In this document: one piece after another, positions 20,624-31,329 of the stretch
Layout of the letters: each line of letters starts with the position of its first letter
Numbering within the stretch: position 1 is the stretch's first letter
DNA from: Actinostola sp. cb2023
Taxonomy: Eukaryota; Cnidaria; Anthozoa; Actiniaria; Actinostolidae
Length of the DNA: 64,000 nucleotides
Reading direction: 5' to 3'
Assembly (NCBI GenBank): GCA_033675265.1
Contig: JAUJYZ010000509.1
Location: 219,341-283,340 of the forward strand
Translations under genes and position numbers: made by a program
The notes under the pieces: generated by a model
What the model saw: only the letters and a program-made list of their open reading frames with translations
The model's database searches: none
Told to the model about the DNA's origin: nothing

Positions 20624-23600
20624 TTATGACCTCCCAAAATATGAATTTGCAAATGCAAAGTCATAAATGTTGAATAACACTTGTTCTTGTGGTACATGTA
20701 ATTCGATGGCTGAAGCACATCTTGGCAGATGGAGAGTGTTTGCACAAGTGTTTGCAGATGGTATGAATGACCAACTCCTGTCATCATCTGCTTCAGGAAA
20801 ATCAATAGTGGGGGATGTGGCAAATCCAAGGACAGGTTCCTCATCAGCACCAGTAACAAACTGGAGTATGTGGTTCAATGTGATTGTACTTCTTCGGCCA
20901 CCTGCTGCTTCACGGCAGTATTTAGTGAATAGTGCATAAGTTGAATTTTCCATTTTTCTGGAATTTGACCCTTTTTCAGAGAACTTTGGACTCAACAAAT
21001 AAAGGAGTTTTCTTCTTGATAGGGAACTGGATGAAGGGCGAAGTAAATGCAGAAAGACTGGAAATGCACAGCCAATTTGAAATAATCCTAGTTCTTTAAA
21101 ACGTTTTCGTATATTTGCAACACATGGAGAAGGATGTTTAGAAAAGAAAAGTTCTTGCAGGTGCTCTTCAGTTAAAAATCTTGGGCAAGGACCATTCTGT
21201 AACATACTCATTGCCATTATTAGGCCAACTACGGTGTAATCATCTGACATATATTCTTTCAATCCATTGTCAAAATATGTACTCTTTATTTCTGGAAGAA
21301 CTAATCTGAAAAATTCCCTCCTTGGACCACCAGAATCTTCAGCTTGCTCTCCATAAAATGAAACTTCTAGTGTGAGCATTGGATTATCAATAGGCCTGAT
21401 TTCTTCCAGGGCACTTCCTAAAACATTATGCCGGTTGATAAATATTGCATTGGTGTCACCCTCCAATAACTCTGCTGGATCTTTTATATCTAAAGATCTT
21501 CCAGCAAGTAAAGAACACTGAGCACAACGAAGTATTGCTGCAGGGTTTTCAATGTTTTTTTGTCTTGCAATAGTCAATACAACAGCCAACAAGATCATTC
21601 TTCATAGTAACTGGTAAATGATCTAAAAATAAATAAAAAAAGTCAAACCAAAGGAAAATAACACGAGATCAATAATTATATCCTAAACATCTGTACAAAA
21701 CTGGTGGTCTATGTTAGATTGTATAACAATATTATTGCTGGTTTGTAACCATACATGGTACAATCCCCAGAACGACTTGGCAGCCATGTTAAATGACATG
21801 GAGGTCAATAGCAAGAGAAGCTAATGAGGAATCCTTTTCCTATCATCCAACATGGTGGTGATAGGATAATGTGCAAACAAATAGTGTATAATACTAATAT
21901 TATATATTGAGAATTAACTGCATGCTCTCAGCCAATCAGATGCGAGATAGTGTTTAAAATGTTTAATGTAATATTATTGTACCTTCATTATTTCCAGTGA
22001 TTTTGTCATTTGTCTCTTCCCTCAAATTTGTGCTTGAGGTTGAAGCCAATTCTGGGGTGATTGCAACATCAGTCAAAGATGGCAAAGGACCTAGTATTTT
22101 GACAATTATAATTATAATTATTATTTAATAATAGTAATTATTTAATAATAGTACATACATCTACAGTGACACCATATAGATCACCATACAGACATATATT
22201 ATCATTATTATTTATTTCTGGTCTTTAAGTTTAGTTTCCTATTCACAGATGTAGAGCTACAATGTAGAAATACTGTGAATAAACCATTATTATTATTATT
22301 AGTATATAGAAGATCATGCATGTATATGCAACTGTAACAATATTATTAAAAAACACACATACTGGCATTATTACTTGGCTCTTCAACTTCAATCTTCTCA
22401 ACAGTTGATTCTTTTGTCTCATCACTTGTCAACTTTGGTGCAGATGTGGTAGTTTCAAAAGCAGACCTTTCATACTCTTGGCATGGTAACCCAACATGAA
22501 ACACAGGGACACCAAGATTAGTACTGCTGCTTGACTGACAGCTCACAGCAAAATGTTTGTTAGGTTATTTTAATGTGGCTAAATGTAATTTAAGCAAAGT
22601 AAAGTCAAGACAGTTCTGGCTAGCAATGTGCGAGGTTATATGTAATGTGGGGTCCCCTATTGGTTGGCAGGGGCCCCATGTGCTTATTGCACAATCACAT
22701 TCTTAGCTGATCATAATGTATCAATGAGTGCTTGATTGCAGTATTAGATAAATTGGTTAGATAAATATTCCACTGTACTGTGGCAGGGTTGCCATGGTTA
22801 CCTCCTTGTGCCTGGACATGCAACACCAGCATAACAACCATTATGGCACCTAATCCCATGCTCATCTACTGGTAAATGAGTTTAATTAACCAATCATTAC
22901 ATACCAGTATTTGTCTTGTTTATCTCAGAATTAATATTCTCAATTTCAAAAGGAGACTTTTCCAATTCCATTTCTTCCTTGGCCATGTCCTGTATCTCCT
23001 CTTCATCCATTGTTCCTTCATCTTCATCTTCTTCATCTGTTATGTCATATGTCTTAAACACAATATATATATTTTAAATTACACTTTGCTTTGCATATAT
23101 TTGCATGTTACTATCAATGAGCCTGAAAAAAAATTACCAAATATAAAATAATTAACCATTGCATATTCATAACATGCAACACCAGCATAACAACCATTAT
23201 GGCACCTAATCCCATGCTCATCTACTGGTAAATGAGTTTAATTAACCAATCATTACATACCAGTATTTGTCTTGTTTATCTCAGAATTAATATTCTCAAT
23301 TTCAAAAGGAGACTTTTCCAATTCCATTTCTTCCTTGGCCATGTCCTGTATCTCCTCTTCATCCATTGTTCCTTCATCTTCATCTTCTTCATCTGTTATG
23401 TCATATGTCTTAAACACAATATATATATTTTAAATTACACTTTGCTTTGCATATATTTGCATGTTACTATCAATGAGCCTGAAAAAAAATTACCAAATAT
23501 AAAATAATTAACCATTGCATATTCATAACTGTATATGCAGGCAACAGCATGGCTTGTCATTTACCTCATATTCACACTTTCTTTTCTTGGTGGGTGGAAG

Positions 23601-24269
23601 AAGGTCAAGAATGTGCTTACTGGGTCTAATGTATATTGGCCTGTCTTTAAATATCTTCTGCAACATGAATCCTGATAACTGCTGTCCAGGAGCAAGATTG
23701 GGAGGCAGTAACTTGGAATGAACTGTCATTAAAATTTGAATGTCGTCGAATTCTCCAAGTTTCGTTGGATATAAGGTCTTGAGGTAGTCGCACAGAGTTA
23801 AAAAGTCCCACTCCTTACGAATATTAGCCCCAGAGACAATGTGGTTATTTTCAAAAAGCCAAACGCGAGCGCCTTGACGGGGCACCTTGTCTTCCTCAGG
23901 ACCACCGAGCAATATTACGTCTTTTACAAAAGTACCACTTGGTTGTTTAGTGCTTTTCTTGGGTGTCTTTTGCTGTCTTTTACTGCCTCTCATAAAGTTG
24001 TATGCCAGTCGGAATTTCGGAGCACTATTTCTGTTGCTGCTTATTTGATTAACTTCACTTGACGTTGACTGCACGCCGATCGATGAACTGCTAGATGGAC
24101 TTGTAGTTGTTGATGAACTTGTTCCAGGCTGTGAACTCCCAGTCCTACTTCCCCTATTAAAAGCTCTTGAAACCTCTTGATTAACTGCATCTCTTTTTTC
24201 AGTTTTCTGTTCAAGCTCTTTTCCTAAACTACTAATATTGTCCATAAGTTTTCGAATAATATGATTCAT
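20624..24269 (-). CDS. element A HECT-type E3 ubiquitin ligase (multi-exon)
   Basis: Exons on the minus strand from GT-AG sites: 23565-24269, one of two identical 148-bp exons (23261-23408 or 22905-23052), about 22363-22541, 21983-22090, and about 20624-21622. Exon 1 starts just inside the right TIR (MNHIIRKLMDNISSLGKEL), with a coiled-coil start, a Ser/Thr-rich linker and a folded region ending in RPIYIRPSKHILDLLPP. The last exon is the HECT domain: AEDSGGPRREFFRLVLPEI, GLIMAMSMLQNGPCP, ILQFVTGADEEPVLGF and SANTCANTLHLPR, where the Cys in STC/NTC context is the thioester cysteine, near residue 285 of that exon's ORF. HECT ligases take ubiquitin onto this Cys and pass it to a substrate. Joining exon 4 to the HECT exon in one frame is not clean; the ATG at 21598 follows a stop. 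The layout (convergent with the integrase, both starting at the TIRs) makes it part of the transposon. Confidence 0.8.
21623..21982 (-). other. intron of the HECT gene with repeat-like sequence
   Basis: Between HECT exons. Contains CATGGTGGTGATAGGATAATG and AT-rich sequence; no ORF of note. Confidence 0.4.
22814..23525 (-). repeat. 356-bp tandem duplication containing an acidic exon
   Basis: The block starting at CATGCAACACCAGCATAACA (22818 and 23174) repeats with a 356-bp offset, apparently without mismatch. Each copy holds one exon (22905-23052 and 23261-23408, minus strand) with an acceptor TTTAAG and donor GTATGT, encoding DEEDEDEGTMDEEEIQDMA and following residues. The exon is 148 bp, not a multiple of three, so using both copies would shift the frame. 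Confidence 0.9.
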
Positions 24270-24323
24270 CTTGCCTGAGCAACAATGGCGTCAAAGCTCG
24301 TCAAAGCTCACGCTCACGTGGTA

Positions 24324-24795
24324 AATCGCTCGCAAAGACCCATGGACTATACAAAGGAAGCACGCGAAATACATTCTCGCGAACACATTGGGCTTCCTGT
24401 GTAATTAGAGTCAAGAAACTCGTTGAGAACACTAGAAACTCGTCGAGAAATCACTAGAAACTCGTCGAAAAATCATAGAAACTTGTCGAAAAATCAAGAA
24501 ACTCGTCGAGAAATCACTAGAAACTCGTCGAAAAATCATAGAAACTCGTCGAAAAATCAAGAAACTCGTCGAGAAATCACTAAAAACTCGTCGAGAAACT
24601 CGTCGAGAAATCAAGAAAACTCTCTAGCGAAAAATAAAACTCGGACATAAAAATCCGTCTCGACATCATTTGATGGAACTCGACAGTACACATAGGGACC
24701 TCAACAACCAGTATGTGTAATTCAGTACTATAACAAAAACCATTTGAACAGGCAAGTGGAAACTGAATGCCTTTTGGCAGTAACGGCTTTCCATA
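24324..24795. repeat. element A right TIR with subterminal repeats
   Basis: Inverted match to 13786-14197. The array at about 24412-24625 has around a dozen units of GAAACTCGTCGAGAAATCA type, alternating with GTCGAAAAATCATA units. It ends at TTCCATA before AACGAC. Confidence 0.85.
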
Positions 24796-24801
24796 AACGA
24801 C
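24796..24801. repeat. element A target-site duplication AACGAC, right
   Basis: AACGAC directly after GGCTTTCCATA; identical to 13780-13785. Confidence 0.85.
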
Positions 24802-24955
24802 CACACAAACTCTTTATTGAGTCGTGATGAGAGATTATAAAGCAGATAATAAATCAGAACCAATTTTCTTTTTGCTTTTATTTCCATGTTTCTTGTTGTT
24901 GTTTTTTCTTTACTTAATAATGCATTTGTGTATTAAGTTTATTTTTTGGAGACTG

Positions 24956-25117
24956 TCCGCAAAAATCTATCCGCAAAAATCTATCCGCAAAAATCTATCC
25001 GCAAAAATCTATCCGCAAAAATCTATCCGCAAAAATCTATCCGCAAAAATCTATCCGCAAAAATCTATCCGCAAAAATCTATATCCGCAAAAATCTATCC
25101 GCAAAAATCTATCCGCA
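24956..25117. repeat. 14-bp satellite (CTATCCGCAAAAAT)n, ~11 copies
   Basis: Near-perfect tandem copies of CTATCCGCAAAAAT, with one ATAT interruption near 25080. Both strands read as spurious ORFs (YPQKSIRKNLSAK type). An inverted copy with slightly different unit spacing is at 51284-51445. Confidence 0.95.
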
Positions 25118-25405
25118 ATCCGCAGTCCGCACCACGCGTTTTAACGACAGCGCATAAATTGCAATATTGTGTATTTGATGATTGAATACAGAGTTATACC
25201 ATGAATATATACTGTGCACGACACATGTACTATAAGTATAATTAATGAATTACTAACAAATTCAAATAAATATGAAGATGCAATACTTATTTTGGCTTGG
25301 TAATCAATGCAAAACAACAAACTTCGATCATTTTTCAATCACAGTACTCATTACTTAAGTTATACGGTATTAAAGTCATTGTGGTATCACATTTATAGAA
25401 TAAGT
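25118..25405. other. non-coding, between satellite and HECT-type fragment
   Basis: AT-rich with no gene. On the minus strand it would be intron or downstream flank of the fragment that follows. Confidence 0.4.
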
Positions 25406-25407
25406 AC

Positions 25408-26226
25408 CTGAACTAATGTTTCTTCGCTTAGATTTACTTGCAGCGGTCTGATGTATGCTAAAGCTTGCCCCAGTCTATCTTTTAGATATGGGGCTGTGTA
25501 GCCAAAAGCGCCAGGGCGAATCAACACCAGCTCTCTTTGACCCCCACCTGACCCCGAGGCACGCAGCACTTCATAGCCACCTGCATCTTTCAGTTTTGGG
25601 AACTTTTTTATCAGCTCAGCCTGCAGGTCGTCGTGACTTGCATTCTTGGAGATAGTAATCTTGCCTTTGCCCAACCCAGCATCTAGTAATGAAAGTAGTC
25701 GATCGCGAGATGGTGTCGAATCCTCATTTTGTCCAGAAAGAACACAAAACTCATGAGTCCAGGTGTCCTTTGGGAAAAATACCTGCTTGGCAGGGACATA
25801 CCCAGACAGTTTTTGTTCTTTCTGTGGCGTTGGCGTGACACCGTCGAGGAGCACATGCCTGGAAATCTCTGCCTGAAATTTTAAAAAGTAACTAAAATTA
25901 AAAAAGTAATCGGCCTTATGACTATGTATTTCCCTGAGTATCTCGAATAAATAAATAAAGAGTTATCTACTGAAGACAAATATAGAAAAATAAAACCTTG
26001 ACTCCGTCAGGCGACAGTAATTTATACAGCGACTAGTCCACCCAGTATTAAAGCTTAATTTGATTTTTTTTTTTTAATTATCAAAAATCATGCACAGCTG
26101 ACTGTCCGTACCTGAATTCAAGCGAAGCTTGCACAGAAGCAGATGAAGCTCGATTCTCTGTTAGGTTAGCTAGTGCTTCTCTAAGAAGCTCTGTTGTTTT
26201 GTCAATCTGCCTTTGTTTTTCCGACA
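25408..26226 (-). pseudogene. N-terminal fragment of a third HECT-transposon-type gene
   Basis: Two minus-strand exons with good sites: 26112-26226 (MSEKQRQIDKTTELLREAL..., donor CAG/GTACGG) and 25408-25872 (acceptor TTTCAG/GCAGAG, donor CAG/GTACTT). Exon 2 reads DGVTPTPQKEQKLSGYV..., KFPKLKDAGGYEVLR and ends QALAYIRPLQVNLSEETL. The short helical start, a folded block ending in AYIRP and a following splice donor parallel exon 1 of the element A HECT gene, which ends in IYIRP. No HECT domain follows in the expected direction, where the satellite and element A lie. I therefore call it an orphan N-terminus of a related element. The mirrored copy is at 50180-51000. Confidence 0.55.
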
Positions 26227-26291
26227 TTGCTAACAACATGAGGGAATGCTGCACCCAGCCACAACCGCTGACCACAAATGCTCAAAATCGA

Positions 26292-26337
26292 CAACATCGT
26301 CCCCAGGGCCATCCGCGTGGCCCTGGGGACGAGGTTG
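26292..26337. repeat. 46-bp hairpin, GTCCCCAGGGCCA arms
   Basis: Twenty-base arms (26292-26311 and 26318-26337) pair with one mismatch around TCCGCG. The hairpin cuts the Harbinger-like transposase frame and lies between it and the HECT-type fragment. It may be a minimal transposon remnant or the two joined ends of an excised element. Confidence 0.85.
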
Positions 26338-27051
26338 CTAAATCGACACACCCAATCCAATGGTATGCACGGTAAAATTCGGCCTGAGCTTTTCCAGATG
26401 GGCGCCGTATCCGATGTATTGTTGCGTCGATGAGTCCTACTGCATTTCTGTAGTGTTTCCAGTGACCCATGAATGAAGACCACTGCCTGAGATTATGCCA
26501 TGTGACAAACCTTCGAAAGTGTAGGAATAGAATTGGGATAACATGATAGATTTCCTCATGAACAGTACTTTTACTTATTTGAAAAATGGTAGCAAGAGTG
26601 ACATAAGTGGGATATATTCGCAGCCAGATGAGGACGAGAAGAACTCTGTTTCGAACATCTAGAATACAGAGCCGGCATCTAGCAGAAATCGGCACTCTTG
26701 GTATCATGCGGGGCTTGCATACTTCATCAGCTACTGTTTGAACTATGCTATCCATAGAGCTGGGAGTTTCTCCTGTAAGATACCAGAAGTTTCTGGGATC
26801 TCTTTGAAGAAATGTCCACACATCTTTTCCAGTATTTCTGTGAAACATCATTCCCGGAAACAGCGCCAGTATAAGAGGTGTACGGTCGGTTAAAATTTGA
26901 AGAACAGTGACAATTATCGTTATTACGTTCTGTAGCTGAGGAAAGGGTGGTGGCAAGACATTTTCATTCAAGAACTCAAACTTCAGAAAAGTAAAGACAG
27001 CTAAAATACTGGCAACTAGGAAATTTGGAAACGGAGGAGGTCCATTCATCA
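26338..27051 (-). pseudogene. Harbinger-like (DDE_Tnp_4) transposase, truncated
   Basis: Minus-strand frame from MMNGPPPFPNFLVASIL. It includes DVWTFLQRDPRNFWYLTGE, a helix-turn-helix-like segment (YVTLATIFQISKSTVHEEIY) and GLIDATIHRIRRPSGKAQAE, which matches the first catalytic Asp region of Harbinger/ISL2EU nucleases (Asp, then xPxx). The reading stops at FYRAYHWIGC, where the 46-bp hairpin starts, so the second Asp and the Glu are missing. The open frame extends upstream to 27262 through a duplicated segment that is probably not coding. Confidence 0.6.
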
Positions 27052-27117
27052 TAGTGCTCGTATTCAATCCGTGAAACAGTGTACACAACTTACATTTTCT
27101 CAAACACGATTCTGCTA

Positions 27118-27320
27118 AAGTCACGAAGTATGCCAAACTACACAGGTTCGCGAGAAGCCGCATTATTATCTTTTGTTTCGGCTCATGGATAGATCGGCGC
27201 GTGAACATAATCCTGCTAGTCACGAAGTATGCCAAACTACGCAGGTTCACGAGAAGCCGCATTACTATCTTTTGTTTCTTACTGATTGCGTTCGGCTCAT
27301 GGAAAGATCGGCGCCTGAAC
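27118..27320. repeat. ~110-bp imperfect tandem duplication
   Basis: CACGAAGTATGCCAAACTAC...CTTTTGTTTC...CGGCTCATGGA..GATCGGCGC occurs at about 27120-27202 and 27218-27318; the second copy has an extra TTACTGATTGCGTT. It lies upstream of the Harbinger-like frame. Confidence 0.85.
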
Positions 27321-27585
27321 TTATAGCCTTTGTCAAAAAGGTTTCATGCCCATATCACATCTTTTCGCACGTTTCTAGCCTTGAATAATTACTTTTCATA
27401 ATAATATTTTACTATTTTTCACATGTATACAATTATTATTACTAACAATTATACTTCTTTGTACTGACTCACATATATTTAAGGGCGGTACATTTCTTGT
27501 TCCACCTTCGATCGAGCTCCGCCGCCGTCGTTACCCTGCAGCTTGGTGTGGTTTCTTGAGGACCTATAGAGATAAGTCTAGTCTC

Positions 27586-28798
27586 ATGGAGGAAAACAAT
27601 ATTTTTCTGAAGGCAGCCCTAACTAAGAATGTAGAAATACCACCAATATTTGAAACATTTGGAGGGTGTTCGAGGACAGAAAGCTTCGACAATAAAGAGC
27701 CAGCGACCAAGAGCAAGGACGCAAATGCTGTGGCGAAAGAACGTAAAATACGAAGTTCACCGGTGAAAAAAAGTATCATTATGGAGGGTTTGCGAAGGTA
27801 TGGAAGGGATTTCAAGGCAACTGTTCGTTTTCTTATAAAGCATTGTGATGTACTCGATGAAAACCTGAAGAAATACTACGAGTCTGTAGGAAAACCAGGA
27901 GGCGCAAGTATAAAGAAGGCGGTAGAGAGGGCCCGAAGGCTCGAACAAAAAACTGACATGCACATGGCAAGTACCAGGTAAGTTCGAATATACACTTTAT
28001 CAATTACAACTGCTCTGTGTACGGTTTGCAGAGGTTTGCATGATTTAATTCATTCTGTATTCGATTCTTAATATATCAGCAAACAGGTTCGCAATGAGAA
28101 AACTCAAGCGGAAGATGAATTCCAAGAGTCGAGTGGCGATGCGACTGACTCATCTGACATTCCACTACAAAGTACCAGTAAACGCCGAAAGACGCATGGT
28201 AAAGATACTAGATTCTTAGGTATTCAAGGTTCTAAGTCCAGAGAGGAAGGACATAACAGCTTCACTCCATGTCGAAGAACAGTCGAACGACAGCCATGAT
28301 GATGATGATGATAACGATGATGATGATGATGATGATGATGAACGAACGGCTTGTAGGGACAAGTAAGTCAAAATGATAAATTATGTGTGAAACATGTTGA
28401 AGATAACAGCGAGTATCGGTACAAAATGAAACGTAAAATCGTTTTTATTTCCCATGCATATTCTACTTAGTTCCACAGTGGTTTGCGTTTTCTGTCCAGT
28501 TATCGCTGTTCCAAATGAAATAATGTGAATTATGACGAGAGTTATTCGCTGAGTTTCGACTGAAGCACAACATGAATATCGCTGTAACGATAAAAACGGC
28601 ATTCTTCCCCTTAAACATGTACATCTGCTTTGTCTCTACAGGAAGAAGAAGGGAAAGCAAAGAAAACCTTCAAGAAAGAATCAGATGGATAACATACTGG
28701 CATCCTTGCCGGAATTAATCCACAATGCCAATAAAAGTGCTAAAGACCATAGCCGCTGCCTTAAAAAATGGATTGGTCAAAAGTCTGATTCGGATTAA
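27586..28798 (+). CDS. three-exon gene of unknown function, divergent from the Harbinger-like gene
   Basis: Exons 27586-27977 (MEENNIFLKAALTKNVEIPP...), 28080-28362 and 28642-28798, with donors CAG/GTAAGT and AA/GTAAGT and acceptors TATCAG and CTACAG. Exon 1 is helical and basic, including RRYGRDFKATVRFLIKHC. Exon 2 is Ser/Asp rich (SSGDATDSSDIPLQSTSKRR) and ends in an Asp run coded by GAT repeats; a one-base shift inside it (about 28200-28260) is needed to reach that run. Exon 3 is basic and ends CLKKWIGQKSDSD. Harbinger elements usually encode a second DNA-binding protein divergent from the transposase. This gene is in that position, but I do not recognise a Myb domain, so the role is inference. 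Inverted copy at about 47558-48787. Confidence 0.5.
28297..28341. repeat. GAT trinucleotide microsatellite (coding)
   Basis: (GAT)n with one AAC interruption, coding for poly-Asp in one frame of the neighbouring gene. The right arm has fewer units (about 48001-48046 region). Confidence 0.85.
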
Positions 28799-28799
28799 A

Positions 28800-30144
28800 G
28801 TCGTAGTAATATAACGAGGGCCGTTCTGTGTACAAATTTGTTTACCACTGCAAAACATCACATAAAGGCGTTGATACAAACGTACAACGATTTTGCAATT
28901 TGTATTAATTTGAGCTCAGTAATTAAATAAAAATCAATAACTAACCTTTATTTAACGTGGTTATTTAGACCTGTATCACATCATTTTACGTGCGAGCAAT
29001 AAAAAACCTGATCAAAATACGCATATCGTAAATCCTTGAATAGTTTAAGCGCCAGGGACGCTTCTTTCTAATTTCGGTCGAGGGGGGGGGGGGGGGCGCT
29101 TATACGAGGGGGCGCTTATTCGAGGGGGGGGGGGGGGGGGGGGGGGCTTATTCCATTTCCCTAATGTTTGGCCATGTGGTCCTTTATTCCTGGGCATAAG
29201 CATAACATAGCATACTGTACAAGACATGTGTGGCGCAGTTTGTAATTGGCAAATGACGTATGATAAGCAAGACGCGCTAACTTCGAGTCTTCAGGTCTTT
29301 GTAATAGCTCAGAAAAAATGGGGGAGGAGAGGGGAGCGCAAATTTTGGTCGAAAGGTGGGGGACGCTTATTCGAGGAAATCTTGGAAAACTCTAATTTTG
29401 CGTGATTGATTTTTGCATAAATGCATTTTTAACAAAGGATTGATAACCGAATATTGATCACGAGCATTCTAATAAAATATCACTTAGTTCTTTCGGCACG
29501 TGCTGGTAACGATATTGCCAGATTTTAGAAAAAGCCGCTAAATCGGAAAACCCTACTACAAAAGGTAATAAATGAAGCCTAGATCACTTTTACTCTGTGT
29601 TTTCATTCTTTGTCTGACTTCGAAAAAGCGAATTGCTAGTAAGCTGAATGTTTTTTTTTTCTTTCTTTCCGGTTTACATGTATTTCACTGTGATACTTGT
29701 AACTATAAATGTACATGTATAGTAAATTATTTCTGAAATACAATTTGCGTCTTCTTGACTAGTAATTATCCTGGTTCAAATTACATATCCACTGTACCGG
29801 AAATAAGAAAACGACTGTTCAGGAGTTGTTTGAAGAATAGCCTCTGCAATAGCAATTATGGTTTCATGTTCTGCCATAGTGTATTGAAGTCCGGTGAATA
29901 GGGGGGCTGAAACAATCTGCTAAACAAGTATAAATATAGATTTGCAATTTTGCAGTGACTCAAAATAATGAATTTATCATCAATGTATTGTCATTTTTTT
30001 TGTGTGTGTGTGTGGTAATGCTGTTGTGTACGTTTTATCAAAATTAAATCAAATCAGCAATTGCATTTTAGGAACTTTTCATATGTACCGAGTCTTGAAA
30101 TCCTGATTAGGTGCAAGTCTCTATTAGACAAAAACATTTAATGC
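28800..30144. other. non-coding with G-run repeats
   Basis: No gene supported. G-runs at about 29082-29096 and 29126-29146 sit within GGGGGCGCTTATTCGAGG blocks, and a further GGACGCTTATTCGAGG is at about 29361. These blocks look like repeats of a transposon terminus. The rest is AT-rich, with a short (TG)n near 30002. Confidence 0.5.
29078..29150. repeat. G-homopolymer / GCGCTTATNCGAGG repeat
   Basis: Two long G-runs separated by CGCTTATACGAGGGGGCGCT. The mirrored C-runs at 47167-47240 differ in length, as expected at homopolymers. Confidence 0.85.
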
Positions 30145-31193
30145 TTAATTATATCCATTTTGAAATCACTAGCATTTCCTGTAATCTGATTGGTTAAAAA
30201 TGGTGCGATTTATTCCCAAATCGCACCTTTTTGAGCTCTAAATCGCACCAATTTGAACATCCAATGAAATTACAGGAACAACATAAAACAGGCAATCAGA
30301 ACACAGGGAAAAAAAACAGGAAAATAAATGAACAGGAAAGACTTTGGATTTTACCACAACAAATCTTTCATATTTTACAAAACAAATGCATGACTTTTTC
30401 AACTTACAGTTTTTTATTGTTGACTATTCCCTCTTTCAAGCTGAAGAGGCACTGAATGTGAATAATTATCCGTCATTTGACATAAATTAACTACCAAAAC
30501 AGGTCCAAAACAAGCGAACTAGCTCCGGTAACTCCTAGTCGTAGTGAGTCCATTCCTGAATTTGCGATTGGAAAAACAGTTCGTGTTTCTAGTAATTCTA
30601 CACAAGCCAAGATCTTGATGAATTAAAATCTCGGGCCATTAACAAGAAGACTAAAACCGTTCTACAAAGCAATGGCTTTCTGTGTTTGAAAACTGGTGCA
30701 AGAAGTCAAACGCAAGGACGGCGAAGACAATGAGCCACAATCACTAAGAATTATGCAGAGTGCCATTGAGCATCGTTTGAAGTAGAATCATTGTCCTGTG
30801 AGCATAGTATTTACTGTAAATATCCACTGAGGGAATTTCACGGCTCGCGGCAAATCCTCAACATGAAGGTCAATTCCTTACGATAGCAGGTCAAGTGATC
30901 CCAAAACTACACCGGCTGTACATTCAATTACTACTCAAAAGAACAACCAGCAACGGTAAAAAAGCGATGTTGGGCTTTTGTCTGTGATTCTGACGACGTA
31001 AAAGATAATAAAGAAGGACTGTTGTACCAAGTCAAGTGTCGAGTACGTAGATTGTTCAACTGACAAATGCATGTGCTCAATCGTTCATTGCGCACCACTC
31101 GTCACGTGACATTTTTTTAATAAATATTTTAAATCATTGTTTATGTTTTCCGGTATCGGGAATGAGTGTAAATTTCAAAATGGATATAATTAA
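30145..31193. mobile_element. ~1.05-kb element bounded by 22-bp inverted repeats
   Basis: Bases 30145-30166 (core TATATCCATTTTGAAAT) are the exact complement of 31172-31193. A second hairpin, GGTGCGATTT at 30202-30211 against AAATCGCACC at 30218-30227, lies near the left end. The interior contains the recombinase-like fragment below. Confidence 0.6.
30590..30900 (+). pseudogene. possible degraded Crypton-associated fragment
   Basis: Pieces in shifting frames read LDELKSRAINKKTKTVLQS, FENWCKKSNAK, SLRIMQSAIEHRLK and LREFHGSRQILNMKV. The order and style resemble the N-terminal region of Crypton-type recombinase-derived proteins (QRICH1/ZMYM group) as I remember them. No catalytic motifs follow. 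Low confidence. Confidence 0.25.
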
Positions 31194-31195
31194 GT

Positions 31196-31327
31196 GGTAA
31201 TTGAACTTCGTGTCGTGCAATTTTGGTCTGAAATCAAACTTGCAATTACAAATCGCACTCCCGCTACGCGGTCGTTCGCACGTTTGATTTCAGACCAAAT
31301 TGCACTCCACTCAGTTCAATTACCATT
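31196..31327. repeat. ~130-bp foldback hairpin
   Basis: GGTAATTGAACT and GGTCTGAAATCAAAC on the left pair with GTTTGATTTCAGACC and AGTTCAATTACC on the right, around GCACTCCCGCTACGCGG. A typical foldback MITE structure with no coding potential. Confidence 0.85.
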
Positions 31328-31329
31328 AT

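Larger units (their letters stand above)
13786..24795. mobile_element. element A: large integrase + HECT DNA transposon (11.0 kb)
   Basis: Both ends are TATGGAAAGCCGTTACTGCC in inverted orientation, flanked by the 6-bp direct repeat AACGAC (13780-13785 and 24796-24801). TIRs of about 410 bp (left) and 465 bp (right) contain arrays of short repeats built on CTCGTCGAGAAATC. Just inside the left TIR an rve/DDE integrase gene starts on the + strand (14203); just inside the right TIR a HECT ubiquitin-ligase gene starts on the minus strand (24269). The two are convergent, with nested MITEs between them. An IS3-like integrase with a 6-bp duplication fits what I recall of the eukaryotic IS3EU superfamily; that name is from memory and not checked. 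Confidence 0.85.

Noticed and set aside
24412..24625. CRISPR-like array
   Set aside because: The short repeats have no unique spacers, vary in length, and lie inside the TIR of a eukaryotic transposon.
24824..25185. Repeat protein of YPQKSIRKNLSAK type
   Set aside because: It is translation of the 14-bp satellite in several frames; there is no start context or flanking coding sequence.
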